The notes beneath the pieces were generated by a model, which worked only from the letters and a program-made list of their open reading frames with translations, had not been told where the DNA came from and did not search any database. The position numbers were made by a program, and so were the translations under genes. 64,000 nt of DNA, taken from Granulosicoccus sp. (GTDB lineage Bacteria; Pseudomonadota; Gammaproteobacteria; Granulosicoccales; Granulosicoccaceae). Positions 9,779-19,519 of this stretch are shown here, piece by piece (the first letter of the stretch is position 1; each line of letters opens with the position of its first letter). The stretch covers positions 14,084 to 78,083 of the forward strand of contig JAHDGK010000001.1 of the NCBI GenBank assembly GCA_020627685.1, in the 5' to 3' direction.

Positions 9779-12481
9779 TCAGGCGCAGGCTTCTTCGGCT
9801 AAGTCTATAAAGTTGGCGTAATGGCTAAGCTTTACCGGATCTATGTCGGCCAGTTGCTTGGCCATTTCACGCGCTGGTAGCGGCTTCGAAAAATAATATC
9901 CCTGGTAGCTTTCGCACCCTTGCTCTAACAACAAAGGGAATACGCCTGCATCCTCAACACCTTCAGCGATAACACGAATCCCTAAGGTGTTAGCCAATGC
10001 GATAATACTTTTAACGATCGATACTGCGTGAGGGTATCGCGCGATATCGGCGATAAACGAGCGATCAATTTTCAGATGATCGAGCGGTAGCTGGCTTAAA
10101 TACGCTAAAGAGGAATAGCCTGTACCGAAATCATCCAAGGATATTTGTACACCCAGATGTTTAAGGTGGTGAATGATATCTGTCTCAATGGTTTCAACCA
10201 TGGCAGATTCTGTAATCTCCAGCACCAAACTGTCGGGACGCATGCTGTGCCTGTTGAGAATGGCTTCTACTCTGTCGGCAAATCCTGGCATCCCTAATTG
10301 TCTGACAGACACATTTACCGACATCGTTGTCGCAGGGCTGATAAGACCTTTCTTCAGCCAGATTCTATGTTGACCACAGGCTTGGCTGATAGCCCATTCT
10401 CCGAGCTCACCAATGAGTCCCGTTTCTTCCAGGACATCGATAAAGACTGCGGGGCTGATCTGCTCGCCGTTCTCTTGTGGCCATCGTAAAAGTGCTTCAA
10501 AACCGAGTAGTCGTTGCTCTTTTATAAGCACTTGGGGTTGATAGTACAGTTCAAAATCGTGCTTATCGACAGCTCTTCGTAGGCTGGTTAACAGTGCAGA
10601 TTTATTTTTCTGGCCTTGATCTAATTTAGGCGTATAGACGACATGCCTTGATCGTCCGGAAGATTTTGCGCGATACAGTGCGACATCTGCTTGTTTGATC
10701 AGCGCGTTCGCATCCTCTTCCATGGAGGGAGTGGAACTGCTTAAGTTTGCTATACCAATACTCGCAGAGATAGTAATCTCATCCATGGTTAGCAAGAATG
10801 GATCTTTAAGTGTTGAGATGAGATTCTGCGCTACCAAGTGCGCCTCGGTGGTGTCCGTTAACGTATTTAATACAACGGCAAACTGATCACCGCTTAAACG
10901 GGAAACACTATCTTCGTCTCGCACAACTTGACGCAGTCGGCTAGCGACCTGTTGAAGTAACTCATCACCAGCGTTGTGACCCCAAGTATCGTTTACCGCT
11001 TTAAAGCCGTCTAAACCAATAAAGAGCAGGGATACAATAGAATCAGGTCTTCTCGTTTCTACACAACGATTTAAATGCCTTAGAAAACTGGACCTATTTG
11101 GTAAACTGGTCAGTTCATCTTCGTGCGCAATTTGCTTTAGACGTCTTTCGGCTAAGTGCTGATCGGTGATGTCGTTAATGACCATCAAGCAACCGGTATT
11201 GAGATCTAATTCGTCCATGAGGGTGGTTGCATTGACACTGACGTAGCGAACCTCATTGCTCGATAGGTTTAAGCGCACAATGCTGTTGTAGGTTTCGCGT
11301 TTTCTTAAGGTGTTGTGCATATCCAGAAGTGTCTGGCTTCTGTCATCTTCATGAAACGCATCTACCCAGCCACTGCCAAGCGTCTGCTCCATTGAATGCC
11401 CACAAAGGTCGCACCAAGCGGCGTTAGCATAATCACAAGTCCAGTCCCGGTTGAGCTTGAGTATGCCTACCGGTGCTAAACGCTTGAGAGTTTCGTACTG
11501 CACGACGGTGTCTTGCAGTTCGCGAATGGACTCAACACGATCCGTAACATCATGGATGACAAGCGTTGAGTAGACGTCCCTGCCGACACGCGTGTGAAAC
11601 ACAGCGATTTCCACGGGGAATTCCTGGCCACTGGCGCGGCAGGCCAAAACATCTTTAAGTCTTAGCGGTCTTGTTTCGCTACCTTGATTTGAGCTACTGA
11701 AGATATCTGCCTGATCCAGAATGTTTGTCAAAACATCTGATGGTAAAAACGTATTGAACGATGAGCCTAAAGCGACATCAGCGCTCAGACCAAAGAGTCG
11801 TTCGCTAGCTGGATTAAATGCAGTTACCGTTGCGAATTCATCCAGCGTTACGACACCGTCAAATGTAGTGTCAAGCAAAGTGGCTAGCTGTCGACTGGTT
11901 TGGCCGATATCTGCAATGACGTTGTTAATGCCTTGGTTAACGATACTGTTAAGATGAATACGAATAAACGCATCGAGCATCGACTGCAAACGATTCACCA
12001 TAACCAGATCGAACGTATGGTGAGCATTTGCAATAAACAGCAAGGATGTCACCAATGACTTTTCGCGCATGGGAAGTAGCGCAAATGAATGCACTCTGGG
12101 ATGACAGCTCGGTAGATTGGCACTCAGCATTCGTCTGGCATTGTTGCTGAAGGTCGCCTTCATGTTCTTAATAACTTCGCTCATCAGCGAGTCAGGCTGT
12201 CGGTTCAGCAACGTGTCGTACTGACGGTTGAACGTATCTTCACCGGCGTAGGACACTGCGGCATTGAGAGACAATGCACCATCCGTATCCAGTCTGAGTA
12301 CGCAACCATAGTTTGCGCCACTCACGGTTAAGGCTTCAATGATGAGCTCCTCGCTAAGCTCGCGCATAGAAAGGCCGCTGGCAACTCTGTCACCAATTCG
12401 CTCTAGGAAACGATACTGTATGTTGTCAACTGACTGACGCGCTTCCGCATCTGCGCATTGTTCAGCACTCGTCTCGTTCAC
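9779..12481 (-). CDS. GAF-PAS-PAS-GGDEF-EAL cyclic-di-GMP protein
   Basis: This 900-residue protein senses a signal and controls cyclic-di-GMP. An N-terminal GAF-like part (about 1-180) is followed by two PAS modules (about 205-320 and 330-450), a GGDEF domain (about 455-610, starting DELTSLPNR) and an EAL domain (about 630-880). The GGDEF signature is altered to LSGDQFAVVL, so cyclase activity may be reduced or lost. The EAL part keeps FEALLRWP, LEITESAM and DDFGTGYSSL, so phosphodiesterase activity is likely. No transmembrane segment is evident. It is transcribed towards ubiD and lies downstream of hemD on the same strand with a gap of about 160 bases. Confidence 0.92.
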   Translation of the reverse strand: MNETSAEQCADAEARQSVDNIQYRFLERIGDRVASGLSMRELSEELIIEALTVSGANYGCVLRLDTDGALSLNAAVSYAGEDTFNRQYDTLLNRQPDSLMSEVIKNMKATFSNNARRMLSANLPSCHPRVHSFALLPMREKSLVTSLLFIANAHHTFDLVMVNRLQSMLDAFIRIHLNSIVNQGINNVIADIGQTSRQLATLLDTTFDGVVTLDEFATVTAFNPASERLFGLSADVALGSSFNTFLPSDVLTNILDQADIFSSSNQGSETRPLRLKDVLACRASGQEFPVEIAVFHTRVGRDVYSTLVIHDVTDRVESIRELQDTVVQYETLKRLAPVGILKLNRDWTCDYANAAWCDLCGHSMEQTLGSGWVDAFHEDDRSQTLLDMHNTLRKRETYNSIVRLNLSSNEVRYVSVNATTLMDELDLNTGCLMVINDITDQHLAERRLKQIAHEDELTSLPNRSSFLRHLNRCVETRRPDSIVSLLFIGLDGFKAVNDTWGHNAGDELLQQVASRLRQVVRDEDSVSRLSGDQFAVVLNTLTDTTEAHLVAQNLISTLKDPFLLTMDEITISASIGIANLSSSTPSMEEDANALIKQADVALYRAKSSGRSRHVVYTPKLDQGQKNKSALLTSLRRAVDKHDFELYYQPQVLIKEQRLLGFEALLRWPQENGEQISPAVFIDVLEETGLIGELGEWAISQACGQHRIWLKKGLISPATTMSVNVSVRQLGMPGFADRVEAILNRHSMRPDSLVLEITESAMVETIETDIIHHLKHLGVQISLDDFGTGYSSLAYLSQLPLDHLKIDRSFIADIARYPHAVSIVKSIIALANTLGIRVIAEGVEDAGVFPLLLEQGCESYQGYYFSKPLPAREMAKQLADIDPVKLSHYANFIDLAEEACA

Positions 12482-12645
12482 CTGAATCTGTATTCCTTAA
12501 ACCCGTTGATAGTTGCCTAGGTAAACCCAACCACGGTGAATCCAGTAGATTCTCAAACAGCGGTTTGGCGACTATTGAGTGTAGTGCACAGAATTTATAG
12601 TGCCCCCGGGTTTTACACTTTGACGACAGTTTTTTAATGGTGCGT

Positions 12646-13389
12646 TTAGTGGGTTTCCAACCATTGCCTAAAAAGCTCAAGCTGACCTTCGTCACCAGCC
12701 TGGTTTGCGACAAGGGCTTGTTGAGTGAAGCCCAGCGAGTTGGCTAGGTCCTGACAGCGCTGGCTATTGACGACGAGGGGTAGATCTTTGATGAGATCCC
12801 AATGATCTTTAGCCATCGTGACAAGATTTTCTAAGGTTTCGTTACTGGTGATGCTAATGACTTGAGGGGAGGGAGTTCGGAAGGCGCTGGAAATCTCTTC
12901 CGGAGAGAGTACGGGGAGGCTACGGCCATAGACGTCAACCGTCTCTACCTCCCAACCTTTTGACGTAAGCGCAGAGGCTATAAGGTCTCGACCACCAACA
13001 CCTTTTACGATAAGGATTTTCTGCGCAGGTTTTGATGAAAGTTGATGGACGTAGGCCTCACTGTTGAAAGGAGGCTCTGGATTGAATTCAATGGTCTGTT
13101 TGAATTCGGACAAAGAGCGTGCTGTGGATGAACCAATAGCATGGACAGACTTATTCAGCCACGGTAATGGCAGTTGCTTGTGCGCGTGAATCACCGCATT
13201 TCTGCTTGTGAACAAGATAACGTCAGCGATTCTGCTTTTATGCTCCAGCTCAGTTTTGTTGTCGTTGGGTGTAATGGTGAGACAGGGTAGGTGCCTGGTG
13301 TTGAACCCTAAGCTTTCACAAGCGGCCACTAGAGATCGATGCTGGCCTTCAGGACGGGTGATCAGGATAGTGGGTGCTGGCTGCCTCAT
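12646..13389 (-). CDS. hemD: Uroporphyrinogen-III synthase
   Basis: This enzyme closes and isomerises hydroxymethylbilane to uroporphyrinogen III in haem synthesis. The 247-residue protein starts ILITRPEGQHRSLVAACESLG, the standard HemD N-terminus, and has ILIVKGVGGRDLIASALTSKGWEVETVDVYGR in the middle, followed by VISITSNETLENLV. HemD is poorly conserved, but this pattern is convincing. In many gammaproteobacteria hemC sits between argH and hemD; here hemD is directly divergent from argH and hemC is missing from the site. Confidence 0.88.
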   Translation of the reverse strand: MRQPAPTILITRPEGQHRSLVAACESLGFNTRHLPCLTITPNDNKTELEHKSRIADVILFTSRNAVIHAHKQLPLPWLNKSVHAIGSSTARSLSEFKQTIEFNPEPPFNSEAYVHQLSSKPAQKILIVKGVGGRDLIASALTSKGWEVETVDVYGRSLPVLSPEEISSAFRTPSPQVISITSNETLENLVTMAKDHWDLIKDLPLVVNSQRCQDLANSLGFTQQALVANQAGDEGQLELFRQWLETH

Positions 13390-13620
13390 AGTTAGAATGA
13401 TAGAAGGTTACGCCCTAGCTGTATTTGAGAAAATATCCGAAAACAGTTGTTGGAGCCTAAAAATTTCTGTTATTAGCGTCTGTAGGTACGGATTGGAAAT
13501 CGCGGATCAAGATATTTTCCCACCCGCAGGCTCCAAAATCCTTATTGGGAAGGGCGCTTGAATGAGTTTATGCAACAATGTTGACCTAGAGACATTGTTA
13601 GCCCCAAGTTCATACAGATA

Positions 13621-15051
13621 ATGACCCAATCAGACTCCCCATCTTCGAATGATAAAAGCGACACCAATACTTTATGGGGTGGTCGCTTTTCAGAATCTAC
13701 TGATCAATTTGTACAGGCGTTCACGGCTTCTGTCACCTTTGACAAGCGCATGTATCGTCAAGATATAGCCGGATCTCGAGCGCATGCCACCATGCTCATG
13801 AAAAGCGGTGTGCTGAGTGAAGCAGATTGCGACTCTATTCATCAAGGCTTGAACGATATAGAGAAAGCTATCGACGCTGGTGACTTCGAATGGTCAGTCG
13901 CACTGGAAGATGTGCACATGAACATTGAATCGGCACTCACACAGCGCATCGGTGATGCTGGAAAACGACTTCATACGGGGCGGTCTAGAAACGATCAGGT
14001 GGCTACCGACATCCGCCTCTATTTACGAGATGCCTCTGATGCAGCAGCTGCTGAATATCGCCGCTTGCTGGAAGGGCTACTGGTGTTGGCTGAGAAGCAC
14101 GCTGACACCATCATGCCCGGCTTTACGCATTTACAAACAGCGCAACCGGTAACTTTCGGTCACCACGTGATGGCATGGTTTGAAATGTTGTTGCGAGACT
14201 TAGATAGGCTGTCTGACACTCGCAAACGCATTAACAGCATGCCTTTAGGATCAGCCGCACTTGCTGGTACCTCGTATCCTATCCAGCGTGAGATAACACA
14301 AGAAATACTGGGGTTTCAGAGCATCTGCGAAAATTCATTGGATGCAGTGAGTGATAGGGATTTCGCTATAGAGTTTTGCTCGAATACCGCCATTTGCTTA
14401 ATGCATTTATCGCGCATAGCGGAAGAACTGGTGCTGTGGATGTCGGCGCAATTTCGCTTTATTGAATTACCCGATAGGTTCTGCACGGGATCATCAATCA
14501 TGCCGCAGAAAAAAAACCCGGATGTGCCTGAGTTGGTGCGGGGTAAAACGGGCAGGGCGAATGGCAACCTGATATCCATGCTAACGCTCATGAAAAGTCA
14601 GCCACTTGCCTACAACAAAGACAATCAGGAAGATAAAGAACCCCTGTTTGATTCAGTCGATACGCTCATGGGATGTCTAAGAGCATTCGCCGATATGCTT
14701 CCGGCAGTAGAAGTACGAAAGGAAGAGATGTTGACTGCAGCGAAATCCGGTTTCTCAACTGCTACGGATTTAGCGGATTACTTAGTGAGAAAAGGGCTAG
14801 CGTTTCGTGATGCACATGAAGTGGTAGGTGCGGCGGTTGCGCATGGTGTCGCCAATGATCTGGACCTTGCAGATATGTCTCTTGAAGTATTACAGGGTTT
14901 TAGTGAAGACATTACCGAAGATGTTTTTGATGTACTGACATTAGAAGGTTCTGTGAGTGCGCGAAATCATATTGGCGGTACAGCTCCCGCTGCCGTGAAA
15001 GAGGCAGTTAGTCGGGCTAAAGCCCGTTTGGCGGCGACGTATAACGTATAG
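13621..15051 (+). CDS. argH: Argininosuccinate lyase
   Basis: This is the last enzyme of arginine synthesis, splitting argininosuccinate into arginine and fumarate. At 476 residues it has the expected length. It shows [20 protein letters not shown] at the start, the [17 protein letters not shown] block, the [10 protein letters not shown] segment and the fumarase-superfamily signature [12 protein letters not shown]. It is divergent from hemD with about 230 bases between them. It is the last recognisable housekeeping gene before the unusual 15-24 kb cluster. Confidence 0.97.
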   Translation: MTQSDSPSSNDKSDTNTLWGGRFSESTDQFVQAFTASVTFDKRMYRQDIAGSRAHATMLMKSGVLSEADCDSIHQGLNDIEKAIDAGDFEWSVALEDVHMNIESALTQRIGDAGKRLHTGRSRNDQVATDIRLYLRDASDAAAAEYRRLLEGLLVLAEKHADTIMPGFTHLQTAQPVTFGHHVMAWFEMLLRDLDRLSDTRKRINSMPLGSAALAGTSYPIQREITQEILGFQSICENSLDAVSDRDFAIEFCSNTAICLMHLSRIAEELVLWMSAQFRFIELPDRFCTGSSIMPQKKNPDVPELVRGKTGRANGNLISMLTLMKSQPLAYNKDNQEDKEPLFDSVDTLMGCLRAFADMLPAVEVRKEEMLTAAKSGFSTATDLADYLVRKGLAFRDAHEVVGAAVAHGVANDLDLADMSLEVLQGFSEDITEDVFDVLTLEGSVSARNHIGGTAPAAVKEAVSRAKARLAATYNV

Positions 15052-15074
15052 GTTTTAATTCGCCTCTTATTTGT

Positions 15075-15091
15075 AAAGAAATCCTTTCTTT
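15075..15091 (+). terminator. Short A/T-rich hairpin after argH
   Basis: AAAGAAA and TTTCTTT face each other across a 3-base loop 24 bases after the argH stop. The stem is A/T-rich and weak, so this is only a possible terminator. Confidence 0.3.
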
Positions 15092-15242
15092 AATTCATCA
15101 TTATCGACCGACTGGAGGGTATGAACTAAGTCGTAAGTTATCGAAATCGGTCCGTTCGTTTATCGCGCTCCTTGCGCGTGAGTTAAAAATGCTATTGTTT
15201 GGTGAAGTAGGTCTTCGTTTCTCTTAGATTTTAACTTTTCCC

Positions 15243-17438
15243 ATGTCAGTAGATACTATGACTCAGAGTGAAAGCACCCCGATTGAAGTGGCTATTATTG
15301 GTGGTGGATGCGCGGGTATTACAGCGGCCTACGAACTATCGAGACCGGAACACGCTGGAAAATACCACGTCACTGTCTATCAACTTGGCTGGCGTCTCGG
15401 TGGCAAAGGAGCCTCAGGGCGAGGGGCTTGCGGGCGAATAGAAGAGCATGGACTGCACCTTTGGATGGGCTTTTACGAAAACGCCTTCCAGCTGTTGCGT
15501 GAGTGTTATGCGGAATTAGATAGAGACCCGGCTACCCATAGCATTGCCACGTTCGAGGACGCCTTTACCAGAGACCCGTTCGTGGGTATCGCCGATTTAT
15601 GTTCAGATGGAAAATGGCGACCTTGGACGGCGGATTTCCCATCAGATGATGCCATACCCGGAGACCCCTTAAGCGAGCACAATCCGTTTTCGGTGTCTAG
15701 CTACCTGCAAAGATCTACGGAGTTGCTTGGCGTCATTTTCTCCTCTTTGTCGTCTCGCCAAAATCAGCCGTTTTCGCCATCATCGCACCAACCTTTTTCA
15801 GCGGAGAATGCCACGGCACCACAAGTATTGCTGGAAACGATTGGTCGACTTTTAAAAGTTGGCGGTGTTGTCTCTTTAGCCGGTTTACTCGAAGCCATTC
15901 AGTTGCTGGGTCTGGCTATTGGCCGTTTGCCGATGTTGCCTAATCAACTGGTGCAACAGTTACTGGACTTAATTCGAAAAAACGCTCATCCACTCATAGA
16001 GAAAATTATTTCCACCGACGATGATTCGCGCAGGTTGTGGGAAATGGCCGATATCATTATGGCTTGCATTCAAGGCGCTATAAGCTTTGATCTTACAACT
16101 CATCCGGATGGATTTGACGCTATAGATGACTATGATTGGCGTGAATGGCTTGTTCTGAATGGAGCATCCGAGTCATCGGTGAATTCAGCGTTTATGCGCG
16201 GCATCTACGATCTGCTTTTTGCCTATGAAGGTGGTGATACCAGCAAGCCGCAAATGTCTGCAGGACAAGCATTACGCGGTGCAGTTCGTATGTTCTTTTC
16301 ATCACGGGGATCCATTTTCTGGAAAATGACAGCCGGCATGGGAGATGTTGTTTTCGCGCCGTTTTATGAAGTATTGAAACAGAGAGGCGTGACGTTCGAG
16401 TTTTTTCACCGACTCGACAATATCGCACTGGTTGATGAATCAACGCTTAAGCCCGGTGAGACACCCTATGTAGAAGAACTGCAGTTTAGTGTGCAGGCTC
16501 TGATAAAAGATCAGCAGGCTTATGATCCTTTAGTTCAATTAAAAAACCTCCCCGTATGGCCATCTGACCCCCTATTCGATCAATTGGTCGATGGCGAGAT
16601 GCTAAAAAGCGAACACAGAGATTTTGAATCTGATTGGGACAGTCGATACATCACAAAGAAATCACTGAAGGTTCAAGAAGACTTCGATTTTGTTGTACTC
16701 GCGGTAGGCTTGGGTGCTGTACCTCATATATGCGGAGATATTATTAAGCGAGATAAACGGTGGCAAGATATGGTTAAGCATGTCGGTACCGTGTCGACCC
16801 AAGCCATGCAGTTGTGGATGAGAGAGGATATGGCATCGTTGGGTTGGGATAGTCCACCCATTAATTTATCTGGCTTCATCACACCCTTTGACACCTGGGC
16901 AGATATGACGCATCTGACACCGATGGAAGACTGGCCAGAGACTCCCGGTAGCATTGCGTATTTTTGCAGCGTACTACCTGAGCCCGATGGAACGGTTGCG
17001 CTCGATGATCCGGTTTACCCCAAGCACCGTTTCGATGAAGTCCGAGACAACTCTACTCATTTTTTGAATAACCATATTCGGGAATTCTGGCCGAAAGCGA
17101 CGAACGCTGACGGCAAATTTCGCTGGGAAATCCTAATCGATAGTGATAACCCGTTGGAGTCTGCTCCACCGACCGATGAATCGGGGTTTGACTCGCAATT
17201 TTGGAAAGCTAACGTTAATTCCTCCGATCGATACATATTGTCATTGCCCGGGACCTCTAAATATCGGATTTCCCCATTGGATATGAGTTACGACAATCTG
17301 ACGATTGCCGGGGATTGGACCGCGTGCAGCCATAACGCGGGTTGTGTAGAGGCTGCTGTAATGTCTGGAAGGCTGGCAGCACATGCTTTATCCGCCAGCC
17401 CGGCATTGGAGGATATTGTCGGATTTGACCACCCATAA
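15243..17438 (+). CDS. FAD-dependent amine-oxidase/phytoene-desaturase-like oxidoreductase
   Basis: This is a 731-residue flavoprotein. The dinucleotide-binding fold is at the N-terminus (VAIIGGGCAGITAAYELS), followed by YQLGWRLGGKGASGRG and EEHGLHLWMGFYENAF. The C-terminus carries the closing FAD motif LTIAGDWTACSHNAGCVEAAVMSGRLAA. This arrangement is shared by phytoene desaturases, hydroxysqualene-type and amine-oxidase-like enzymes, usually acting on hydrophobic isoprenoid-like substrates. It is longer than classical phytoene desaturases (about 500), with inserted segments around 150-290. The start ATG at 15243 has no good ribosome site; an ATG at 15258 (MTQSESTPIEV) is an alternative. It is the first gene of a plus-strand run including a prenyl diphosphate synthase, so an isoprenoid substrate is inferred, not shown. 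Confidence 0.82.
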   Translation: MSVDTMTQSESTPIEVAIIGGGCAGITAAYELSRPEHAGKYHVTVYQLGWRLGGKGASGRGACGRIEEHGLHLWMGFYENAFQLLRECYAELDRDPATHSIATFEDAFTRDPFVGIADLCSDGKWRPWTADFPSDDAIPGDPLSEHNPFSVSSYLQRSTELLGVIFSSLSSRQNQPFSPSSHQPFSAENATAPQVLLETIGRLLKVGGVVSLAGLLEAIQLLGLAIGRLPMLPNQLVQQLLDLIRKNAHPLIEKIISTDDDSRRLWEMADIIMACIQGAISFDLTTHPDGFDAIDDYDWREWLVLNGASESSVNSAFMRGIYDLLFAYEGGDTSKPQMSAGQALRGAVRMFFSSRGSIFWKMTAGMGDVVFAPFYEVLKQRGVTFEFFHRLDNIALVDESTLKPGETPYVEELQFSVQALIKDQQAYDPLVQLKNLPVWPSDPLFDQLVDGEMLKSEHRDFESDWDSRYITKKSLKVQEDFDFVVLAVGLGAVPHICGDIIKRDKRWQDMVKHVGTVSTQAMQLWMREDMASLGWDSPPINLSGFITPFDTWADMTHLTPMEDWPETPGSIAYFCSVLPEPDGTVALDDPVYPKHRFDEVRDNSTHFLNNHIREFWPKATNADGKFRWEILIDSDNPLESAPPTDESGFDSQFWKANVNSSDRYILSLPGTSKYRISPLDMSYDNLTIAGDWTACSHNAGCVEAAVMSGRLAAHALSASPALEDIVGFDHP

Positions 17439-17566
17439 ACTGCCTAGTAGACAATGCTTACAAAATAGCGCGAAGTCTTTGTCCAAGGGGTAACGTAAAC
17501 AAACTTATCCCTGAGACTGAAGGTATACTGGAGCGGCGAAGGCTATTTTTGATAGAGGGGTATTTT

Positions 17567-18337
17567 GTGGAAAATGGCGAAAGAATAAAAAGAGAGGCTC
17601 CAAAACGCCAGAATCCAGATCGGGGCTTTGCCAACATGTTTGGCCAGCCTGTTGGTGGTGATACGAACGGTTCGTCATCGACATCTGACAATGTATGGTC
17701 AGAGAACGTCGATCGCGGCGTGAAACTGGGATACAAGGTTATAGAAGACCAAATTCTGCAAGGGCAGCGCTTCGCGGAAAAACTAGGCACAGGTAGTTAC
17801 AGTGCGGGCGTTATGAACGGAGATGTTCAGGACTTAGCCAAGAATATCCAAAAGTATTCCGAAGACAGCATTCAGTTTTACAGCAAAATAATCGATTCAG
17901 TGACCTCTGAAATGTCCGGCATGGGGTCTAAAGACTTTATGTCAGGCAACGGCATGAACCAGGGTGTTCAGGGTCTGATGGAATCCTTCACTCGTGTTTT
18001 CTCTAACGGTTCAGTGGGTGAGACTGGTGCAAATACCTCTCGTACCCAAGATGCAAACGGTATCAATGTAGCCTGTAGTGTCTCTTCAACGCGCCCTGTA
18101 GAAATAAACGTTAACGTGCAGTCGGCTGATGGCACTCTCATCATAGACAGACTCTACGAGCACGACATCGATAAGCCGCCTATCACAGGCGTCACACTCG
18201 AACGAGATTCCAACTCCCGATTAAAACTAAATGTGGATATCTCCGATGAGCAACCGGCGGGTCACTACAGTGGTGTCATTTACGATCCTGTTGACAAGAA
18301 TCACTGTGGAACGCTCAGCATCACCATCGCCGACTAA
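17567..18337 (+). CDS. Two-part protein of unknown function (helical N-half, beta C-half)
   Basis: I do not recognise this 256-residue protein. The ORF track begins at a TTG (17549), but the GTG at 17567 is preceded by AGAGGGG with six bases between, so I prefer that start (MENGERIKREAPKRQ). The N-terminal half is polar and helical (VIEDQILQGQRFAEKL, then QDLAKNIQKYSEDSIQFYSK), reminiscent of phasin-like or other amphipathic helical proteins. A Gly/Ser/Asn-rich linker leads to a C-terminal beta-rich region (EINVNVQSADGTLIIDRLY, then QPAGHYSGVIYD) resembling a small beta-sandwich. No signal peptide is seen. It lies between the FAD enzyme and the prenyl synthase, 40 bases before the latter. Confidence 0.7.
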   Translation: MENGERIKREAPKRQNPDRGFANMFGQPVGGDTNGSSSTSDNVWSENVDRGVKLGYKVIEDQILQGQRFAEKLGTGSYSAGVMNGDVQDLAKNIQKYSEDSIQFYSKIIDSVTSEMSGMGSKDFMSGNGMNQGVQGLMESFTRVFSNGSVGETGANTSRTQDANGINVACSVSSTRPVEINVNVQSADGTLIIDRLYEHDIDKPPITGVTLERDSNSRLKLNVDISDEQPAGHYSGVIYDPVDKNHCGTLSITIAD

Positions 18338-18377
18338 CTCATTATTGTTGTCTCACAGGGATTGTTGAAATCACTTA

Positions 18378-19412
18378 ATGTATGAAGCTGCAACATCTTC
18401 GCTGATCCCTGAAATGCTCAAGGAGTATGGGGCAATAACTCAGACAGAGTTAGCGAAGTATTTGCCAGACAGAGAACCTAAGCGTTTTTTGTATGACATC
18501 TTGGCGGATTACCCGCAACGCTCTGGCAAGATGATGCGCCCCAGTCTTTGCATAGCCACAGCGCGCGCATTTGGAGCAAGTCTAGAAGACGCATTGGCAA
18601 CAGCCGTCTCCATCGAGTTATTGCACAACGCGTTACTCATTCACGACGACATTGAAGATGAAAGTGATGAGCGTCGCGGCAAACCGACCCTGCACAAAAT
18701 TCATGGAGTGCCGTTGGCCATTAATGCAGGTGACACGCTGTCGCTACTAAGCTTGCTTCCGTTGATCACTAATACAGAAACGTTGGGATCGAAACTCTCT
18801 ACACGTATTCTCGAAGAGACAATACGAATGGCTCTTGAAACTGCTGAAGGTCAGGCCATGGAGCTAGGCTGGCGGCGAGAAAACTGCGTTGATCTCAACG
18901 ACGAAGACTACCTGGTCATGGTGCTGAAAAAAACCTGCTGGCTCGCGACGATTTTTCCATTGCGAATTGGTGCGTTGATCGGCAGCCGCGATACCGCGGA
19001 TCTAGAGAGCTTGATTCGCTTTGGCTTTTTTCTGGGCGCTGCCTTTCAAATACAGGACGACCTACTTAATCTGGTTGGAGATGAGCGATACGGCAAGGAG
19101 CTTAACGGGGATATCCAGGAAGGTAAAAGAACACTTATGCTTTTACATCTGATGGAAAATGCCTCAGATGAGCAGCGCGAACTTTTGTATCAGCTCTTGG
19201 ATACGCCAAGAGAGCAACGTAGTGTGGCTCAGATTCAATGGGTGCGCAGATTGATGGATGAATACGGAAGTATCGACTACGCTAGGGAAATAGCTCATGG
19301 AATGGCTGGTGCGGCCATGCATGAATACAAAATGATATTTTCAAACCTGCCACCCTCTCGTGATAAAGATTTTATCGAAGGGCTTGTCACGTGGGTATTT
19401 GAACGAACGTGA
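18378..19412 (+). CDS. Polyprenyl diphosphate synthase family protein
   Basis: This is a 344-residue all-helical trans-prenyltransferase of the FPP/GGPP synthase family, which builds linear isoprenoid diphosphates from isopentenyl diphosphate. The first Asp-rich motif is complete (LLIHDDIEDESDERRGKPTLH). The region with conserved basic residues before it (RSGKMMRPSLCIA) is present. The second Asp-rich motif reads FQIQDDLLNLVGDERYGKE, so the usual final aspartate of DDxxD is asparagine. Chain length cannot be deduced. It could instead be a related synthase with altered acceptor use. The gene sits in the 15-24 kb cluster and is a strong reason to think the cluster handles isoprenoids. Confidence 0.9.
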   Translation: MYEAATSSLIPEMLKEYGAITQTELAKYLPDREPKRFLYDILADYPQRSGKMMRPSLCIATARAFGASLEDALATAVSIELLHNALLIHDDIEDESDERRGKPTLHKIHGVPLAINAGDTLSLLSLLPLITNTETLGSKLSTRILEETIRMALETAEGQAMELGWRRENCVDLNDEDYLVMVLKKTCWLATIFPLRIGALIGSRDTADLESLIRFGFFLGAAFQIQDDLLNLVGDERYGKELNGDIQEGKRTLMLLHLMENASDEQRELLYQLLDTPREQRSVAQIQWVRRLMDEYGSIDYAREIAHGMAGAAMHEYKMIFSNLPPSRDKDFIEGLVTWVFERT

Positions 19413-19519
19413 GTACTTACTCTTAATTACATTCAGTTCCAATTAGTGTTTCGAGTTGGCCTGAGTGATCGCTGTTAGCGGACATCTCCATCCGAGGATG
19501 TTCGTCAAGAGGAGGACAT

